This document shows, one piece after another, positions 33,723 to 46,514 of a DNA stretch of 64,000 bases (positions are counted from its first letter, which is position 1; each line of letters begins with the position of its first letter). The notes below the pieces were generated by a model that did no database searches, was not told the DNA's origin, and saw nothing but the letters and a program-made list of their open reading frames with translations. The stretch lies in the NCBI GenBank assembly GCA_034440615.1, contig JAOTOM010004798.1:1-64000 (forward strand), read 5' to 3'. Origin of the DNA: Ashinkailepas kermadecensis. Lineage: Eukaryota > Arthropoda > Thecostraca > Neolepadidae. A program made the translations under genes and the position numbers.

Positions 33723-35040
33723 GGCGAGGGGTGGCAACCCCTCCATAGGGGAAGGCGGGGAAATGCTGTTGTTAGGCAGGCGGAGGCCAATCTTTATAGG
33801 AGGAACTTGAAACGACGAGTTAGCCTTTCTAGCCGGGCTCACCATGGAAAAACAATGGCGTTGAACCACAAGGCACTGTCCCAGGGCGTGCTATGAAATG
33901 CTGCTAGCGTAGGGTGTTCGGATAGTTTAGTAAACTGAAGTGATTGGAAAACAGTCATGCGCGAACATCCATGGAGAGGGCAAGCTTGCTTCTGCACACA
34001 GTGCAGGGATGGTAGATGTGGCAAAAGCGGCAGTGATAACGCGGCAGTGGTTTAAATTGCCTCTAGTTTCCACTGTGAGCAATGCTCATTGCTCCCAGGA
34101 ATTGTGGATTGTGAGCGTACACCTTGATGAGAGCATGTCGGCCCTGACTCCATGTCCTGCCGGGTAGGCATTTTGCAATAGCAATGCGGCGCAGGCATTT
34201 GCTTCTGACATGCTTTATCCGTTTTGAGACAGGTACTTGTGAGACGACAGTCAAAGTGTTGGTCAAATGTTTCACGTCGGTCGAGAGTGCGACATGTGAA
34301 TGACCAAGAGTGCGCGCTGCTACGCCGCCGATAGCGCTGCTCGATGAGCGAGCCACGATGCTTTGTCTCCTGATGGAGGTGTAGCTACCTACGTCCCCCT
34401 CCCCATAGTGGCGAATCATGCCCAGGTCCGACGCAACGCTTCATGCTAGCGCATACATCATTTCATGCGCTTTTGGAAGACCGTTGCTCCCCACACACAC
34501 AAGCTCATATTGTCACTCCTGATATGTTCCGAATGGAAGGAAGTTGAGCTGTTGTCACGACTCGTGCGGTAGTTCACTCCCAAGGTCTTCGTTAGGAGTC
34601 GATCACAGATCACCACCATCATAGATTTAGAGATCTGTGCTAATGTCATTGCAGCATGAACTTTTATCTGGAGTGTCTGTCAGAGGCCATGGATGCGGTT
34701 ATATTTGGTTGACTGGACAGACGATGCATGTGGCTCGCTCGCACGAGCAGAGCCGGAATTTAAAATACGGTAAGGTGGACGTGAACGGGATGTTCTTTTT
34801 TTCGGCGGCGAAGTTCGATGAAATTAGATTGGAAAAAAAGGAAGTTTTGGTTTAAAAAGCTAGGTAACTTAAGCAATTGGATATAATTCAAAAGGCAACT
34901 AAAAACTAGCTCCGTGAAAACGAGAGAACACCCACTATGTGACTCAAGTCAGGTCACGTGAGCGCTGGCCTGTAGGTTCGTCAGAAGCCCACACTAGTTA
35001 GACTGTCAGTTGCGCATCTGTAATGAACTGACCATACTAA
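33723..35040. other. Unique spacer
   Basis: About 1.3 kb. Short frames on both strands (for example - strand 34063-34419, 118 codons) do not resemble a family I know. Could be remnants of an old element. Confidence 0.4.
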
Positions 35041-35962
35041 CGAGAGCAGAAACGATGGTGTTTAGGTGGCAATTAACGGGAATAGAGATGATGGTGTTTA
35101 GATGGTGATTGGGAGGAGTAGAGACGATGGTGTTTAGGTGGTGACTGGCGGGAGTAGAGACGATGGTGTTTAGGTGGTGACTGGCTGAAGTAGAGACGAT
35201 GGTGTTTAGTTGGTGATTGGCTGGAGTAGAGACGATGGTGTTTAGTTGGTGATTGGCTGGAGTAGAGACGATGGTGTTTAGATGGTGACTGGCTGTAGTA
35301 TGTAGTAGAGACGATGGTGTTTAGTTGGTGATTGACTGGAGTAGAGACGATGGTGTTTAGTTGGTGATTGGCTGGAGTAGAGACGATGGTGTTTAGGTGG
35401 TGACTGGCTGTAGTATGTAGTAGAGACGATGGTGTTTAGTTGGTGATTGACTGGAGTAGAGACGATGGTGTTTAGTTGGTGATTGGCTGAAGTAGAGACG
35501 ATGGTGTTTAGTTGGTGATTGGCTGGAGTAGAGACGATGGTGTTTAGGTGGTGATTGGCTGGTGATAGATGGTGTTTAGGTGGCAATTAACGGGTATAGA
35601 GACGATGGTGTTTAGGTGGTGATTGGGAGGAGTAGAGACGATGGTGTTTAGTTGGTGATTGGCTGGAGTAGAGACGATGGTGTTTAGGTGGTGACTAGCT
35701 GTAGTATGTAGTAGAGACGATGGTGTTTAGTTGGTGATTGACTGGAGTAGAGACGATGGTGTTTAGTTGGTGATTGGCTGGAGTAGAGACGATGGTGTTT
35801 AGGTGGTGATTGGCTGGTGGTAGATGGTGTTTAGGTGGTAATTAACGGGTATAGAGACGATGGTGTTTAGGTGGTGATTGGCGGGAGTAAAGACGATGGT
35901 GTTTAGGTGGTGATTGGCGGGAGTAGAGACGATGGTGTTTAATTGGTGATTGGTACCGGACC
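35041..35962. repeat. 36-bp minisatellite with higher-order blocks, about 25 copies
   Basis: The unit contains AGTAGAGACGATGGTGTTTA followed by GTTGGTGATTGGCTGG. A longer block that includes the insertion GTAGTATGTAGTAGAGACG recurs around 35290, 35410 and 35700, so several units were copied together. Confidence 0.9.
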
Positions 35963-36009
35963 GCGGTTAACAAATGCTCACACGTATACAGCCTGGTCAA
36001 AGATACACA

Positions 36010-36937
<928 letters not shown>

Positions 36938-38233
36938 TGGCATGTGACAGTAGCGTCACTACACAGACATCACGTGTGTATGTGTCATGTGACAGTAGCG
37001 TCACTACACAGACATCACGTGTGTATGTGTCATGTGACAATAGCGTCACTACACAGACATCACGTGCGTATGTGTCATGTGACAGTAGCGTCACTACACA
37101 GACATCACGTGTGTATGTGTCATGTGACAGTAGCGTCACTACACAGACATCACGTGTGTATGTGTCATGTGACAGTAGCGTCACTACACAGACATCACGT
37201 GCGTATGCGTCATGTGACAGTAGCGTCACTACACAGACATCACGTGTGTATGTGTCATGTGACAGTAGCGTCACTACACAGACATCACGTGTGTATGTGT
37301 CATGTGACAGTAGCGTCACGACACAGACATCACGTGTGTATGTGTCATGTGACAGTAGCGTCACTACACAGACATCACGTGTGTATGCGTCATGTGACAA
37401 TAGCGTCACTACACAGACATCACGTGCGTATGCGTCATGTGACAGTAGCGTCACTACACAGACATCACGTGTGTATGTGTCATGTGACAGTAGCGTCACT
37501 ACACAGACATCACGTGTGTATGTGTCATGTGACAGTAGCGTCACTACACAGACATCACGTGTGTATGTGTCATGTGACAGTAGCGTCCCTACACAGACAC
37601 CACGTGTGTATGTGTCATGTGACAGTAGCGTCACGACACAGACATCACGGTGTATGTGTCATGTGACAGTAGCGTCACTACACAGACATCACGTGTGTAT
37701 GTGTCATGTGACAATAGCGTCACTACACAGACATCACGTGCGTATGCTTCATGTGACAGTAGCGTCACTACACAGACATCACGTGTGTATGTGTCATGTG
37801 ACAGTAGCGTCACTACACAGACATCACGTGTGTATGTGTCATGTGACAGTAGCGTCACTACACAGACATCACGTGTGTATGTGTCATGTGACAGTAGCGT
37901 CACGACACAGACATCACGTGTGTATGTGTCATGTGACAGTAGCGTCACTACACAGACATCACGTGTGTATGTGTCATGTGACAGTAGCGTCACGACACAG
38001 ACATCACGTGTGTATGTGTCATGTGACAGTAGCGTCCCTACACAGACACCACGTGTGTATGTGTCATGTGACAGTAGCATCACTACACAGACATCACGTG
38101 TGTATGTGTCATGTGACAGTAGCGTCCCTACACAGACATCACGTGTGTATGTGTCATGTGACAGTAGCATCACTACACAGACATCACGTGTGTATGTGTC
38201 ATGTGACAGTAGCGTCACTACACAGACATCACA
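36938..38233. repeat. 45-bp minisatellite, about 29 copies, two E-box-like sites per unit
   Basis: The unit contains GTCATGTGACAGTAGCGTCA, then CTACACAGAC and ATCACGTGTGTATGT. Nearly every copy has ATCACGTG and GTCATGTGAC. Variants include CGTATGCGT for TGTATGTGT, GCATCAC and CGTCCCT, and many are CG/TG changes. One copy near 37648 lacks a base (ATCACGGTG), which shifts the translation frames. Frames of 195-568 codons on both strands are artefacts. Confidence 0.95.
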
Positions 38234-38283
38234 CGTGGATGCGTGCAGTCATGCCACTCACAAAACCTTCACACATTTTCCAG

Positions 38284-38643
38284 GATCACTCTGGAACCCA
38301 TCGAAGCCAGAGCCGAGCTACTCCGAGGCCGGCCAACCTGGACCACTTCGACTACCGTGGAAGCATCTCTTACTCTGAGCCACTTCGCTTTGTTGTGAAC
38401 AGAATGTATCTCCATCGAGGTCCCACCTTGGGCACCTACACCCGAAAGCATCACGTGTTCCGCCTTCTTCAAATTTACGCCCGTTTTCTTTGTATTCTAC
38501 AGAGCGCTATGGCTCTTTTTTCCCGCCAATGCCAATGGGAAGCCCGACGAATTGGTTTCCTCGGCACCACTATGCTGAACGACGTTGTGCTCGGCACACT
38601 GAAGGACGCCATTTACCTGGTAGCAATTCCCACCAGGAGGTAA
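38284..38643 (+). other. Exon-like open stretch after a good acceptor, unrecognised
   Basis: TTCACACATTTTCCAG ends at 38283 and is a convincing polypyrimidine-AG acceptor. The frame that begins GAT at 38284 is open for 119 codons to a TAA at 38641, with pieces such as ANLDHFDYRGSISYSEPLRF and LHRGPTLGTYTRKHHVFRLL. The composition is ordinary and unlike the preceding array. No family is recognised. The frame also happens to be continuous with the array to its left, so openness alone is weak evidence. Confidence 0.22.
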
Positions 38644-38700
38644 CAATTGCCACCCGGTGGTAACAATTACCACCCGGAGGTGTGATGTGTCCGTGGGTGT
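38644..38700. repeat. Short inverted/tandem repeat, about 2.5 copies
   Basis: GGTAACAATTGCCACCCGG and GGTGGTAACAATTACCACC form direct copies of about 20 bp. The second copy is also an inverted repeat with 8-bp arms. Confidence 0.6.
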
Positions 38701-38761
38701 CACGTACGGTCTGCTACGACGGTAGCACTAGCACGATATCTACCAGCACGGCACCTACGTG

Positions 38762-39442
38762 TCAGCAGACGGGGTGACACCACGTGCCAGTGCCAACCTG
38801 GTTCGACAGGACCACTGCACCACTGTGGCACGGAACGGCAGACGGGGTGACACCACGTGCCAGTGCCAACATGGTGCGACAGGGCCAATGCACCACTGTG
38901 GCACGGAACGGCAGACGGGGTGACACCACGTGCCAGTGCCAACCTGGTGCGACAGGACCACTGCACCACTGCGACACGGAACGGCAGACGGGGTGACACC
39001 ACGTGCCAGTGCCAACCTGGTGCGACAGGACCACTGCACCACTGCGACACGGAACGGCAGACGGGGTGACACCACGTGCCAGTGCCAACATGGTGCGACA
39101 GGGTCACTGCACCACTGTGACACGGAACGGCAGACGGGGTGACACCACGTGCCAGTGCCAACCTGGTGCGACAGGACCACTGCACCACTGCGACACGGAA
39201 CGGCAGACGGGGTGACACCGCGTGCCAGTGCCAACATGGTGCGACAGGGTCACTGCACCACTGTGACAGACACGGAACGGCAGACGGGGTGACACCACGT
39301 GCCAGTGCCAACATGGTGCGACAGGGCCACTGCACCACTGCGACACGGAACGGCAGACGGGGTGACACCACGTGCCAGTGCCAACATGGTGCGACAGGAC
39401 CACTGCACCACTGTGGCACGGAACGGCAGACGGGGTGCACCG
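38762..39442. repeat. 73-bp minisatellite, about 9 copies, CACGTG in each unit
   Basis: The unit contains GACACCACGTGCCAGTGCCA, then GCGACAGGACCACTGCACCA and GGAACGGCAGACGGGG. Variants include AACATGG/AACCTGG, and one copy near 39263 has an extra GACA. Confidence 0.95.
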
Positions 39443-39650
39443 ACTCGGCGCAGTCGTCCCGCTTACACGAGCAGCAAAGCTTCCCAACACGACACGGGTG
39501 AGGAAAACCTGCGAAAATAGTGTTCTTGTGAACGAGCTTCTAACGTGTCGATACATTCGAAAAGTTAACAATATTCCCATCAGTTTTGCTAATCGCATCG
39601 TATTCAGAAGCGTCAGCGCTCTAATAGATGAGGAAAGTGCCTTTGGTGAG
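39443..39650. other. Short unique spacer
   Basis: Nothing recognised. Confidence 0.4.
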
Positions 39651-41860
39651 GCTGGTGTGTGTCCCAACATGGAGTGGTCGTCTGTGTCGTATAGTGCAGC
39701 CGGTGTGGGTCCCAACATTGGGTAGCCGTCTGTGTCGTATAGTGCAGCCGGTGTTGGTCCCAACATGGGGTAGTCGTCTGTGTCCTATAGTGCAGCCGGT
39801 GTGGGCCCCAACATGGGGTAGTCGTATATGTCGTACAGTGCAGCCGGTGTGGGCCCCATCATGGGGTAGTCGTCTGTGTCGTATAGTGCAGCGGTGTGGG
39901 TCCCATCATGGGGTAGTCGTCTGTGTCGTATAGTGCAGCGGTGTGGGTCCCAATATGGGGTAGTCGTATATGTCGTACAGTGCAGCCGGTGTGGGCCCCA
40001 TCATGGGGTAGTCGTCTGTGTCGTATAGTGCAGCGGTGTGGGCCCCATCATGGGGTAGTCGTCTGTGTCGTATAGTGCAGCCGGTGTGGGCCCCATCATG
40101 GGGTAGTCGTCTGTGTCGTATAGTGCAGCGGTGTGGGCCCCATCATGGGGTAGTCGTCTGTGTCGTATAGTGCAGCGGTGTGGGTCCCATCATGGGGTAG
40201 TCGTCTGTGTCGTATAGTGCAGCCGGTGTGGGCCCCATCATGGGGTAGTCGTCTGTGTCGTATAGTGCAGCCGGTGTGGGCCCCATCATGGGGTAGTCGT
40301 CTGTGTCGTATAGTGCAGCGGTGTGGGTCCCATCATGGGGTAGTCGTCTGTGTCGTATAGTGCAGCCGGTGTGGGCCCCATCATGGGGTAGTCGTCTGTG
40401 TCGTATAGTGCAGCCGGTGTGGGCCCCATCATGGGGTAGTCGTCTGTGTCGTATAGTGCAGCCGGTGTGGGCCCCATCATGGGGTAGTCGTCTGTGTCGT
40501 ACAGTGCAGCCGGTGTGGGCCCCATCATGGGGTAGTCGTCTGTGTCGTACAGTGCAGCCGGTGTGGGCCCCATCATGGGGTAGTCGTCTGTGTCGTATAG
40601 TGCAGCCGGTGTGGGCCCCATCATGGGGTAGTCGTCTGTGTCGTACAGTGCAGCCGGTGTGGGCCCCATCATGGGGTAGTCGTCTGTGTCGTATAGTGCA
40701 GCGGTGTGGGTCCCATCATGGGGTAGTCGTCTGTGTCGTATAGTGCAGCGGTGTGGGTCCCATCATGGGTAGTCGTCTGTGTCGTATAGTGCAGCGGTGT
40801 GGGTCCCATCATGGGGTAGTCGTCTGTGTCGTATAGTGCAGCGGTGTGGGTCCCATCATGGGGTAGTCGTCTGTGTCGTATAGTGCAGCGGTGTGGGTCC
40901 CATCATGGGGTAGTCGTCTGTGTCGTATAGTGCAGCGGTGTGGGCCCCATCATGGGGTAGCCGTCTGTGTCGTATAGTGCAGCGGTGTGGGCCCCATCAT
41001 GGGGTAGTCGTCTGTGTCGTATAGTGCAGCCGGTGTGGGCCCCATCATGGGGTAGTCGTCTGTGTCGTATAGTGCAGCCGGTGTGGGTCCCAACATGGGG
41101 TAGTCGTCTGTGTCGTATAGTGCAGCCGGTGTGGGCCCCATCATGGGGTAGTCGTCTGTGTCGTATAGTGCAGCGGTGTGGGTCCCAATATGGGGTAGTC
41201 GTCTGTGTCGTATAGTGCAGCGGTGTGGGTCCCATCATGGGGTAGTCGTCTGTGTCGTATAGTGCAGCGGTGTGGTCCCAATATGGGGTAGTCGTCTGTG
41301 TCGTATAGTGCAGCGGTGTGGGCCCCATCATGGGGTAGTCGTCTGTGTCGTATAGTGCAGCGGTGTGGGTCCCATCATGGGGTAGTCGTCTGTGTCGTAT
41401 AGTGCAGCGGTGTGGGCCCCATCATGGGGTAGTCGTCTGTGTCGTATAGTGCAGCGGTGTGGGCCCCATCATGGGGTAGTCGTATGTGTCGTATAGTGCA
41501 GCCGGTGTGGGTCCCATCATGGGGTAGTCGTCTGTGTCGTATAGTGCAGCCGGTGTGGGCCCCATCATGGGGTAGTCGTCTGTGTCGTATAGTGCAGCCG
41601 GTGTGGGTCCCAACATGGGGTAGTCGTCTGTGTCGTATAGTGCAGCGGTGTGGGTCCCAATATGGGGTAGTCGTCTGTGTCGTATAGTGCAGCGGTGTGG
41701 GTCCCAATATGGGGTAGTCGTCTGTGTCGTATAGTGCAGCGGTGTGGGTCCCAACATGGGGTAGTCGTCTGTGTCGTATAGTGCAGCCGGTGTGGGCCCC
41801 ATCATGGGGTAGTCGTCTGTGTCGTATAGTGCAGCGGTGTGGGTCCCAATATGGGCTAAT
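39651..41860. repeat. 47/48-bp minisatellite, about 46 copies
   Basis: The unit contains GTAGTCGTCTGTGTCGTATA, then GTGCAGCCGG and TGTGGGCCCCATCATGGG. Two length classes differ by one C (GCAGCCGG, 48 bp; GCAGCGG, 47 bp) and are clustered. Other variants are CCCCATC/TCCCAAC/TCCCAATAT. The one-base difference breaks frames, so the long frames trace runs of 48-bp units. Confidence 0.95.
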
Positions 41861-43040
41861 TGTCCGCGGCATACCGTTACAATTCTGGCCAGTTATAGCC
41901 CGATATTTTGTGAAAGAGATGTGGTGATATTGCATTAAGTAGCCTTGCTTTAGGAAATATTTCAAATTCCAATGGCAGCCGCACAAAGCTGAATGCAGAC
42001 AAAATCGGAACTTTTAGAGTAAAGCATGGTCATTTGTTCAAATCAGTTTCTATAGCCAAAAGATTAGAATATACTGATGGAGAAAAATCTGATGTAGAAT
42101 ACTCTGATGTAGAATACTCTGGTGTTTTCGTGGAATGCTAATACAGTTAAGGACAAATGCGCTTTTTAGATGAGGGTTTGCTACTCCAAACGAAGCACGA
42201 GTCAATTCGAAGAGAACCTTTCCTTAGAAGGGCATGTCATATATTCGCTGCGTGTGTTACTAAGTTGCACTGGTTCAGTTTAGCACACAGGACACTTGGC
42301 CCTGTAAAAGCTCCACTATGGTGCGAAATGATCACACAACTTTGCAAACAGTACGACATCGGCACTATTCCAGGTAATTAAGTGGTACTTTAATCGACGC
42401 TATCTGTATCGACCGGGGGCAAACCATGCCGTCAGAACGTGCATACCTGAACTGGCCACTTAGCTGAACTGGCCACTTAGCGCGGCCCGCCGACAAAGTG
42501 TTGCAACACAGCTCTGCGGTCACGCAACATTCACCACACGACCACTGATGAATTGGTGCTGTGAAGCTGTCGGCTGAAAACGAGCCGTCATTTGGTCAGC
42601 ACCTGCACCAGGTAAACCCTCGACACAATACCACCACCTTAACATTTCCACGGGTAATACATCGAAATTGTTCACCACCAGGCTTCCATCGGGAGCAAAT
42701 AAAGAAAAAAATGGTGGTGGCGATCATCTGATTCGTCCCATCTCACTGATTGTGAGGTGGTGGCGATCTCTGATTCGCCTGCACCTCCCGATATCAGTTC
42801 ATATGAGCTTCGAATATAGGGTGACCTAGCCGGCTCCCGTTATGCTGCGCTGGCCAAGAGTGTCTTCAACGTCTTCTGCTGCATGTCGGGCAACAGGATG
42901 TCTTCAGCGTGCTCTGCCGCACGCGGGAGAACAGGAGAGGACGAATGTAGGGGTGAATCGGCTGCGTGACACCTGTCGAAAACGGCATACTTGACCTCGG
43001 TGGCGGAGGGAGATACGACATGGTGACAAATGCACACCTC
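41861..43040. other. Unique spacer
   Basis: A few short duplications only: TGATGTAGAATACTC twice near 42090, CTGAACTGGCCACTTAG twice near 42450, and GGTGGTGGCGAT twice near 42715-42765. No gene found. Confidence 0.5.
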
Positions 43041-43425
43041 AAGTTCAGAGGATGACAACAGACCTTGACAGCGGAGCAGCCTCCGGTGCAGTATGGAGCG
43101 GGTCGCGGCGACCTGCTCGGCTGCCGAACCCCGAGACGCGCGGCGGACGGACGTGCGAGAATCTGGCGGTCGGGCTCGGCAGCCGACCGGTGCCGTAACC
43201 GGTCAGAGTCGGTGTGGCCGGCTCCGGGGGCGACCACTGACCGGCCCGGCCAGACCGGTACAGGCGACCGCCTCCACCGGCCAATGGTCACCGCACGCGG
43301 ACATACCGTAACCGGCTGGTGCGGCCGCCAGCGTCCCACAATCGGACACGTCCGTGGTCCTCCTGCAGTCAGCATCTCGCACCAGCCACTACCGTGGTCT
43401 CCATGCTGTCCCTCCACCCTACCAC
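43041..43425. other. GC/CpG-rich spacer
   Basis: Dense CpG with open frames on both strands, no recognisable protein. Confidence 0.4.
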
Positions 43426-43427
43426 CT

Positions 43428-43556
43428 TACTACCCCGCCACCCTGCCACCCTGCCACCCCGCCACCCTGCCACCCTGCCACCCCGCAACCCCGCCACCCT
43501 GCCACCCTGCCACCCTGCCACCCTGCCACCCCGCCACCCCGCCACCCTGCCACACA
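43428..43556. repeat. 8-bp minisatellite (CCACCCTG/CCACCCCG)n, about 15 copies
   Basis: T and C variants at position 7 of the unit are intermixed. Confidence 0.95.
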
Positions 43557-43960
43557 GCCGCTCAAGGTGAGGCCGCCACGCAGGCAGGGAGCAGATGGCT
43601 ATAACTGGTGCAATGCACTCATGGGATTTTCCTCACATGTCAAACTGTCATTGTGCGGATTACTGTATAACTCGGTAGAGTTAGACCGCATTATTGCTGG
43701 GACAACAGCCCGCAGCACAGTGGGCAGTTGCCTGGTCCTCGTACGTAAGTTTTACGAAGTCTGACCGGCGTTGTAGATCAAGAGCCTTTGTTTGTCAGAT
43801 GTCAATAAAAAGCATGGCCGACTTGAAAACGTTTCATTGTACTCGAACCTCTCTGGCTTGGTCGCGGCGGCTTCTATGGAATGTTCAGTAGACCCCATGA
43901 AGACAGGTTAAATGGTGAGCATTGTGAGCTACATGACTGAACACCGCCATCCATCCACAT
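43557..43960. other. Unique spacer
   Basis: Nothing recognised. Confidence 0.4.
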
Positions 43961-44475
43961 CGCCACCCACCGTGCTGCCTGTATGGAGTACAGTAGTGGT
44001 ATTGTTGGCTTAGTCCACACTCCGTGCTGCCTGTATGGAGTACAGTAGTGATATTGTTGGCTTAGTCCACACTCCGTGCTGCCTGTATGGAGTACAGTAG
44101 TGATATTGTTGGCTTAGTCCACACTCCGTGCTGCCTGTATGAAGTACAGTAGTGGTATTGTTGGCTCAGTCCACACTCCGTGCTGCCTGTATGGAATACA
44201 ATAGTGATATTGTTGGCTTAGTCCACACTCCGTGCTGCCTGTATGGAGTACAGTAGTGATATTGTTGGCTTAGTCCACACTCCGTGCTGCCTGTATGGAG
44301 TACAGTAGTGATATTGTTGGCTTAGTCCACACTCCGTACTGCCTGTATGGATTACAGCAGTGATATTGTTGGCTTAGTCCACACTCCGTACTGCCTGTAT
44401 GGAGTACAGTAGTGATATTGTTGGCTTAGTCCACACTCTGTGCTGCCTTTATGGAGTACAATAGTGGCATAGTCG
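43961..44475. repeat. 52-bp minisatellite, about 9.7 copies
   Basis: The unit contains CCGTGCTGCCTGTATGGAGT, then ACAGTAGTGATATTGTTGGC and TTAGTCCACACT. Confidence 0.95.
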
Positions 44476-44734
44476 GCTTAGAGTCCACCGTAGTGGTGAC
44501 TGACCAATGCCAAATACTAGTCTCTGCATTGGATCCATGAATTGGTGGAGCTCGCAGTGCCGCGGAATGTCCTCTTTGTCGTAGTGCCGCGGGGGGGGGG
44601 GGGGGGCATTTGACCCCCGCACTAACTCGTATTCTAAGACAGACCCCCCCCCCCACACCAGGACGTGTTCCGACGTGTCTATGTGGTCGCTTGCACATAC
44701 ACCAGCGGTGTGGTAAGGGCAACATACACCCAGC

Positions 44735-45033
44735 CACTGGCGGATCTAGCCCACCGGTTTGGGGGGGGGAAACTTTCGGTTTACGGCGTCAGCCTGACCA
44801 GGCGGAGGGGGAGGCTGACCAAACAATTATAACAAAATACCTTTAAAATTGGAGATTATTTCACCCGGAACGCTATTTTTTAACCTCAGCAAAGGTTACT
44901 GCTTTTTAATTCAGTTTACTTTTGTTGGTTTTTTTTTTTGTGTGGGGGGGGAGCAAAAGACACTATGCCCCCCTTTGAAGCGCTTGGGGGGGGGGGCATG
45001 GCCGGAATGCCCCCCCCCCTGGATCCGCCAGTG
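44735..45033. mobile_element. hAT-like MITE with perfect 8-bp target duplication
   Basis: Inverted ends: CACTGGCGGATCTAG at 44735 and, on the - strand, CACTGGCGGATCCAG from 45033 (one mismatch in 15). The element is flanked by identical CACCCAGC at 44727-44734 and 45034-45041. Eight-base duplications and CA(G/C)TGGCGG-type ends are characteristic of hAT transposons. The 299-bp body has no transposase. It contains A/T-rich sequence and several G or C homopolymers. The insertion lies inside a pre-existing short repeat (CAGCGGTGTCGTAAGGGCA and CAGCGGTGTGGTAAGGGCA on the two sides). Confidence 0.8.
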
Positions 45034-45234
45034 CACCCAGCGGTGTCGTAAGGGCATGCATGCGCTTGTAACTAAATGCATTCCGGTCCTGGTGTGGGGC
45101 GGTACAATGGCTGATGCAAGTTGCTCGACCAAGGCTGGCGTTCTGATCCCCCCCCCCCCTCGTTTGAAGCTGTCCAGTCTGACGTGACCGGCCAATCCGG
45201 TACCGGCATGACATCTGATTCAGGCTTCGCGTGT

Positions 45235-45470
45235 GAGTGCCACAGCCCAGCTGAGTGCCACAGCCCAGCTGAGTGCCACAGCCCAGACGAGTGCCCGCGT
45301 GTGAGGCGAGTGCCAAGCCCCAGCTGAGTGCCCACGTATCAGAAGTAAGTGCCCACGTGTGAGATGAGTGCCCATGTTTGAGGTGAGTGACAAGCCTCAG
45401 ATGAGTTCCCACGTACTATGTGAGTGCCAAGGCCCAGATGAGTGTCTACGTATGAGATGAGTGCCACGGT
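45235..45470. repeat. 18-20-bp degenerate minisatellite
   Basis: Three exact copies of AGCTGAGTGCCACAGCCC-type units, then CCCACGTGTGAGATGAGTG-type units spaced about 20 bp apart. CCCACGT or CCCATGT recurs. Confidence 0.8.
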
Positions 45471-45472
45471 TG

Positions 45473-45655
45473 GTGATTGGTGGCTTGTTGTCTGCCGGTC
45501 CATTGTCTGGGACTGGTGGCCCGCTGTCTGCCGGTCCAGTGTCTGTGACTGGTGGCCCGCTGTCTGCCGGTCCAGCGTCTGTGACTGGTGGCCCGCTGTC
45601 TGCCGGTCCAGTGTCTGTGACTGGTGGCCCGCTGTCTGCCGGTCCAGTGTCTGTG
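45473..45655. repeat. 36-bp minisatellite, 5 copies
   Basis: The unit contains GGTGGCCCGCTGTCTGCCGG followed by TCCAGTGTCTGTGACT. Confidence 0.95.
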
Positions 45656-45724
45656 TTGGCTTTCGGTTGTGTTCTGCATATAGCGAGGGTACGACACCGC
45701 ACCAAGGACGCTCGACCGGTCTGC

Positions 45725-46287
45725 ACAGGTTACACCAGGCTCAGCCGTCTGCAACCAACAGGTTACACTAGGCTCTGACGTATACAACCGACAGGTTACA
45801 CTAGGCTCTAACGAATGCAACCAACTGCTTACACCAGGCTCTGCCGTCTGCAACCGACAGGTTACACTAGGCTCTAACGAATGCAACCAACTGGTTACAC
45901 CAGGCTCTGCTGTCTGCAACCGACAGGTTACACCGGGATGTGCCGTCTGCAACCGACAGGTTACACCAGGCTGTGCCGTCTGCAACCGACAGGTTACACC
46001 AGGCTCTAACGAATGCAACCGACAGGTTACACCAGGCTCTAACGAATGCAACCGACAGGTTACACCAGGATGCAACGTCTGCAACCGACAGGTTACACCA
46101 GGCTCCAACGAATGCAACCGACAGGTTACACCAGGCTGTAACGTCTGCAACCGACAGGTTACACCAGGCTGTGCCGTCTGCAACCGACAGGTTACACAAG
46201 GCTCTGACGTATACAATCCATAAGTTACACCAGGCTCTAACGAATGCAATCGACAGGTTACACCAGGCTCTAACGAATGCAACCAAC
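45725..46287. repeat. 33-bp minisatellite, about 17 copies
   Basis: The unit contains GCAACCGACAGGTTACACCA, then GGCTCTAACGAAT or GGCTGTGCCGTCT. Two alternative 3' halves are mixed along the array. On the + strand one frame gives an 11-residue repeat. Confidence 0.95.
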
Positions 46288-46430
46288 AGCCGACTGTCGC
46301 GGACCCCGTCGTCTGAGACAGACCGACAGCCGGCTGTTGCAGACCCCGTCGTCTGAGACAGACCGATAGCCGGCTGTTGCGGACCCTGGCGTCTGAGACA
46401 GACCGATAGCCGGCTGCTGCATGCCCTGCA
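46288..46430. repeat. 38-39-bp minisatellite, about 3.5 copies
   Basis: The unit contains CGTCTGAGACAGACCGATAG followed by CCGGCTGTTGCGGACCC. Confidence 0.9.
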
Positions 46431-46514
46431 GTCGACATTATTAAATGAATGCTACATCGCGATGGAAACGAATACTGATTTCCATGGTACTTGTGGTTCT
46501 TGTGGAACGTGTGA

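Noticed and set aside
33723..34650. Decayed coding element on the - strand
   Set aside because: Several - strand frames of 60-118 codons follow one another, but no motif of any transposase, RT or host family could be seen.
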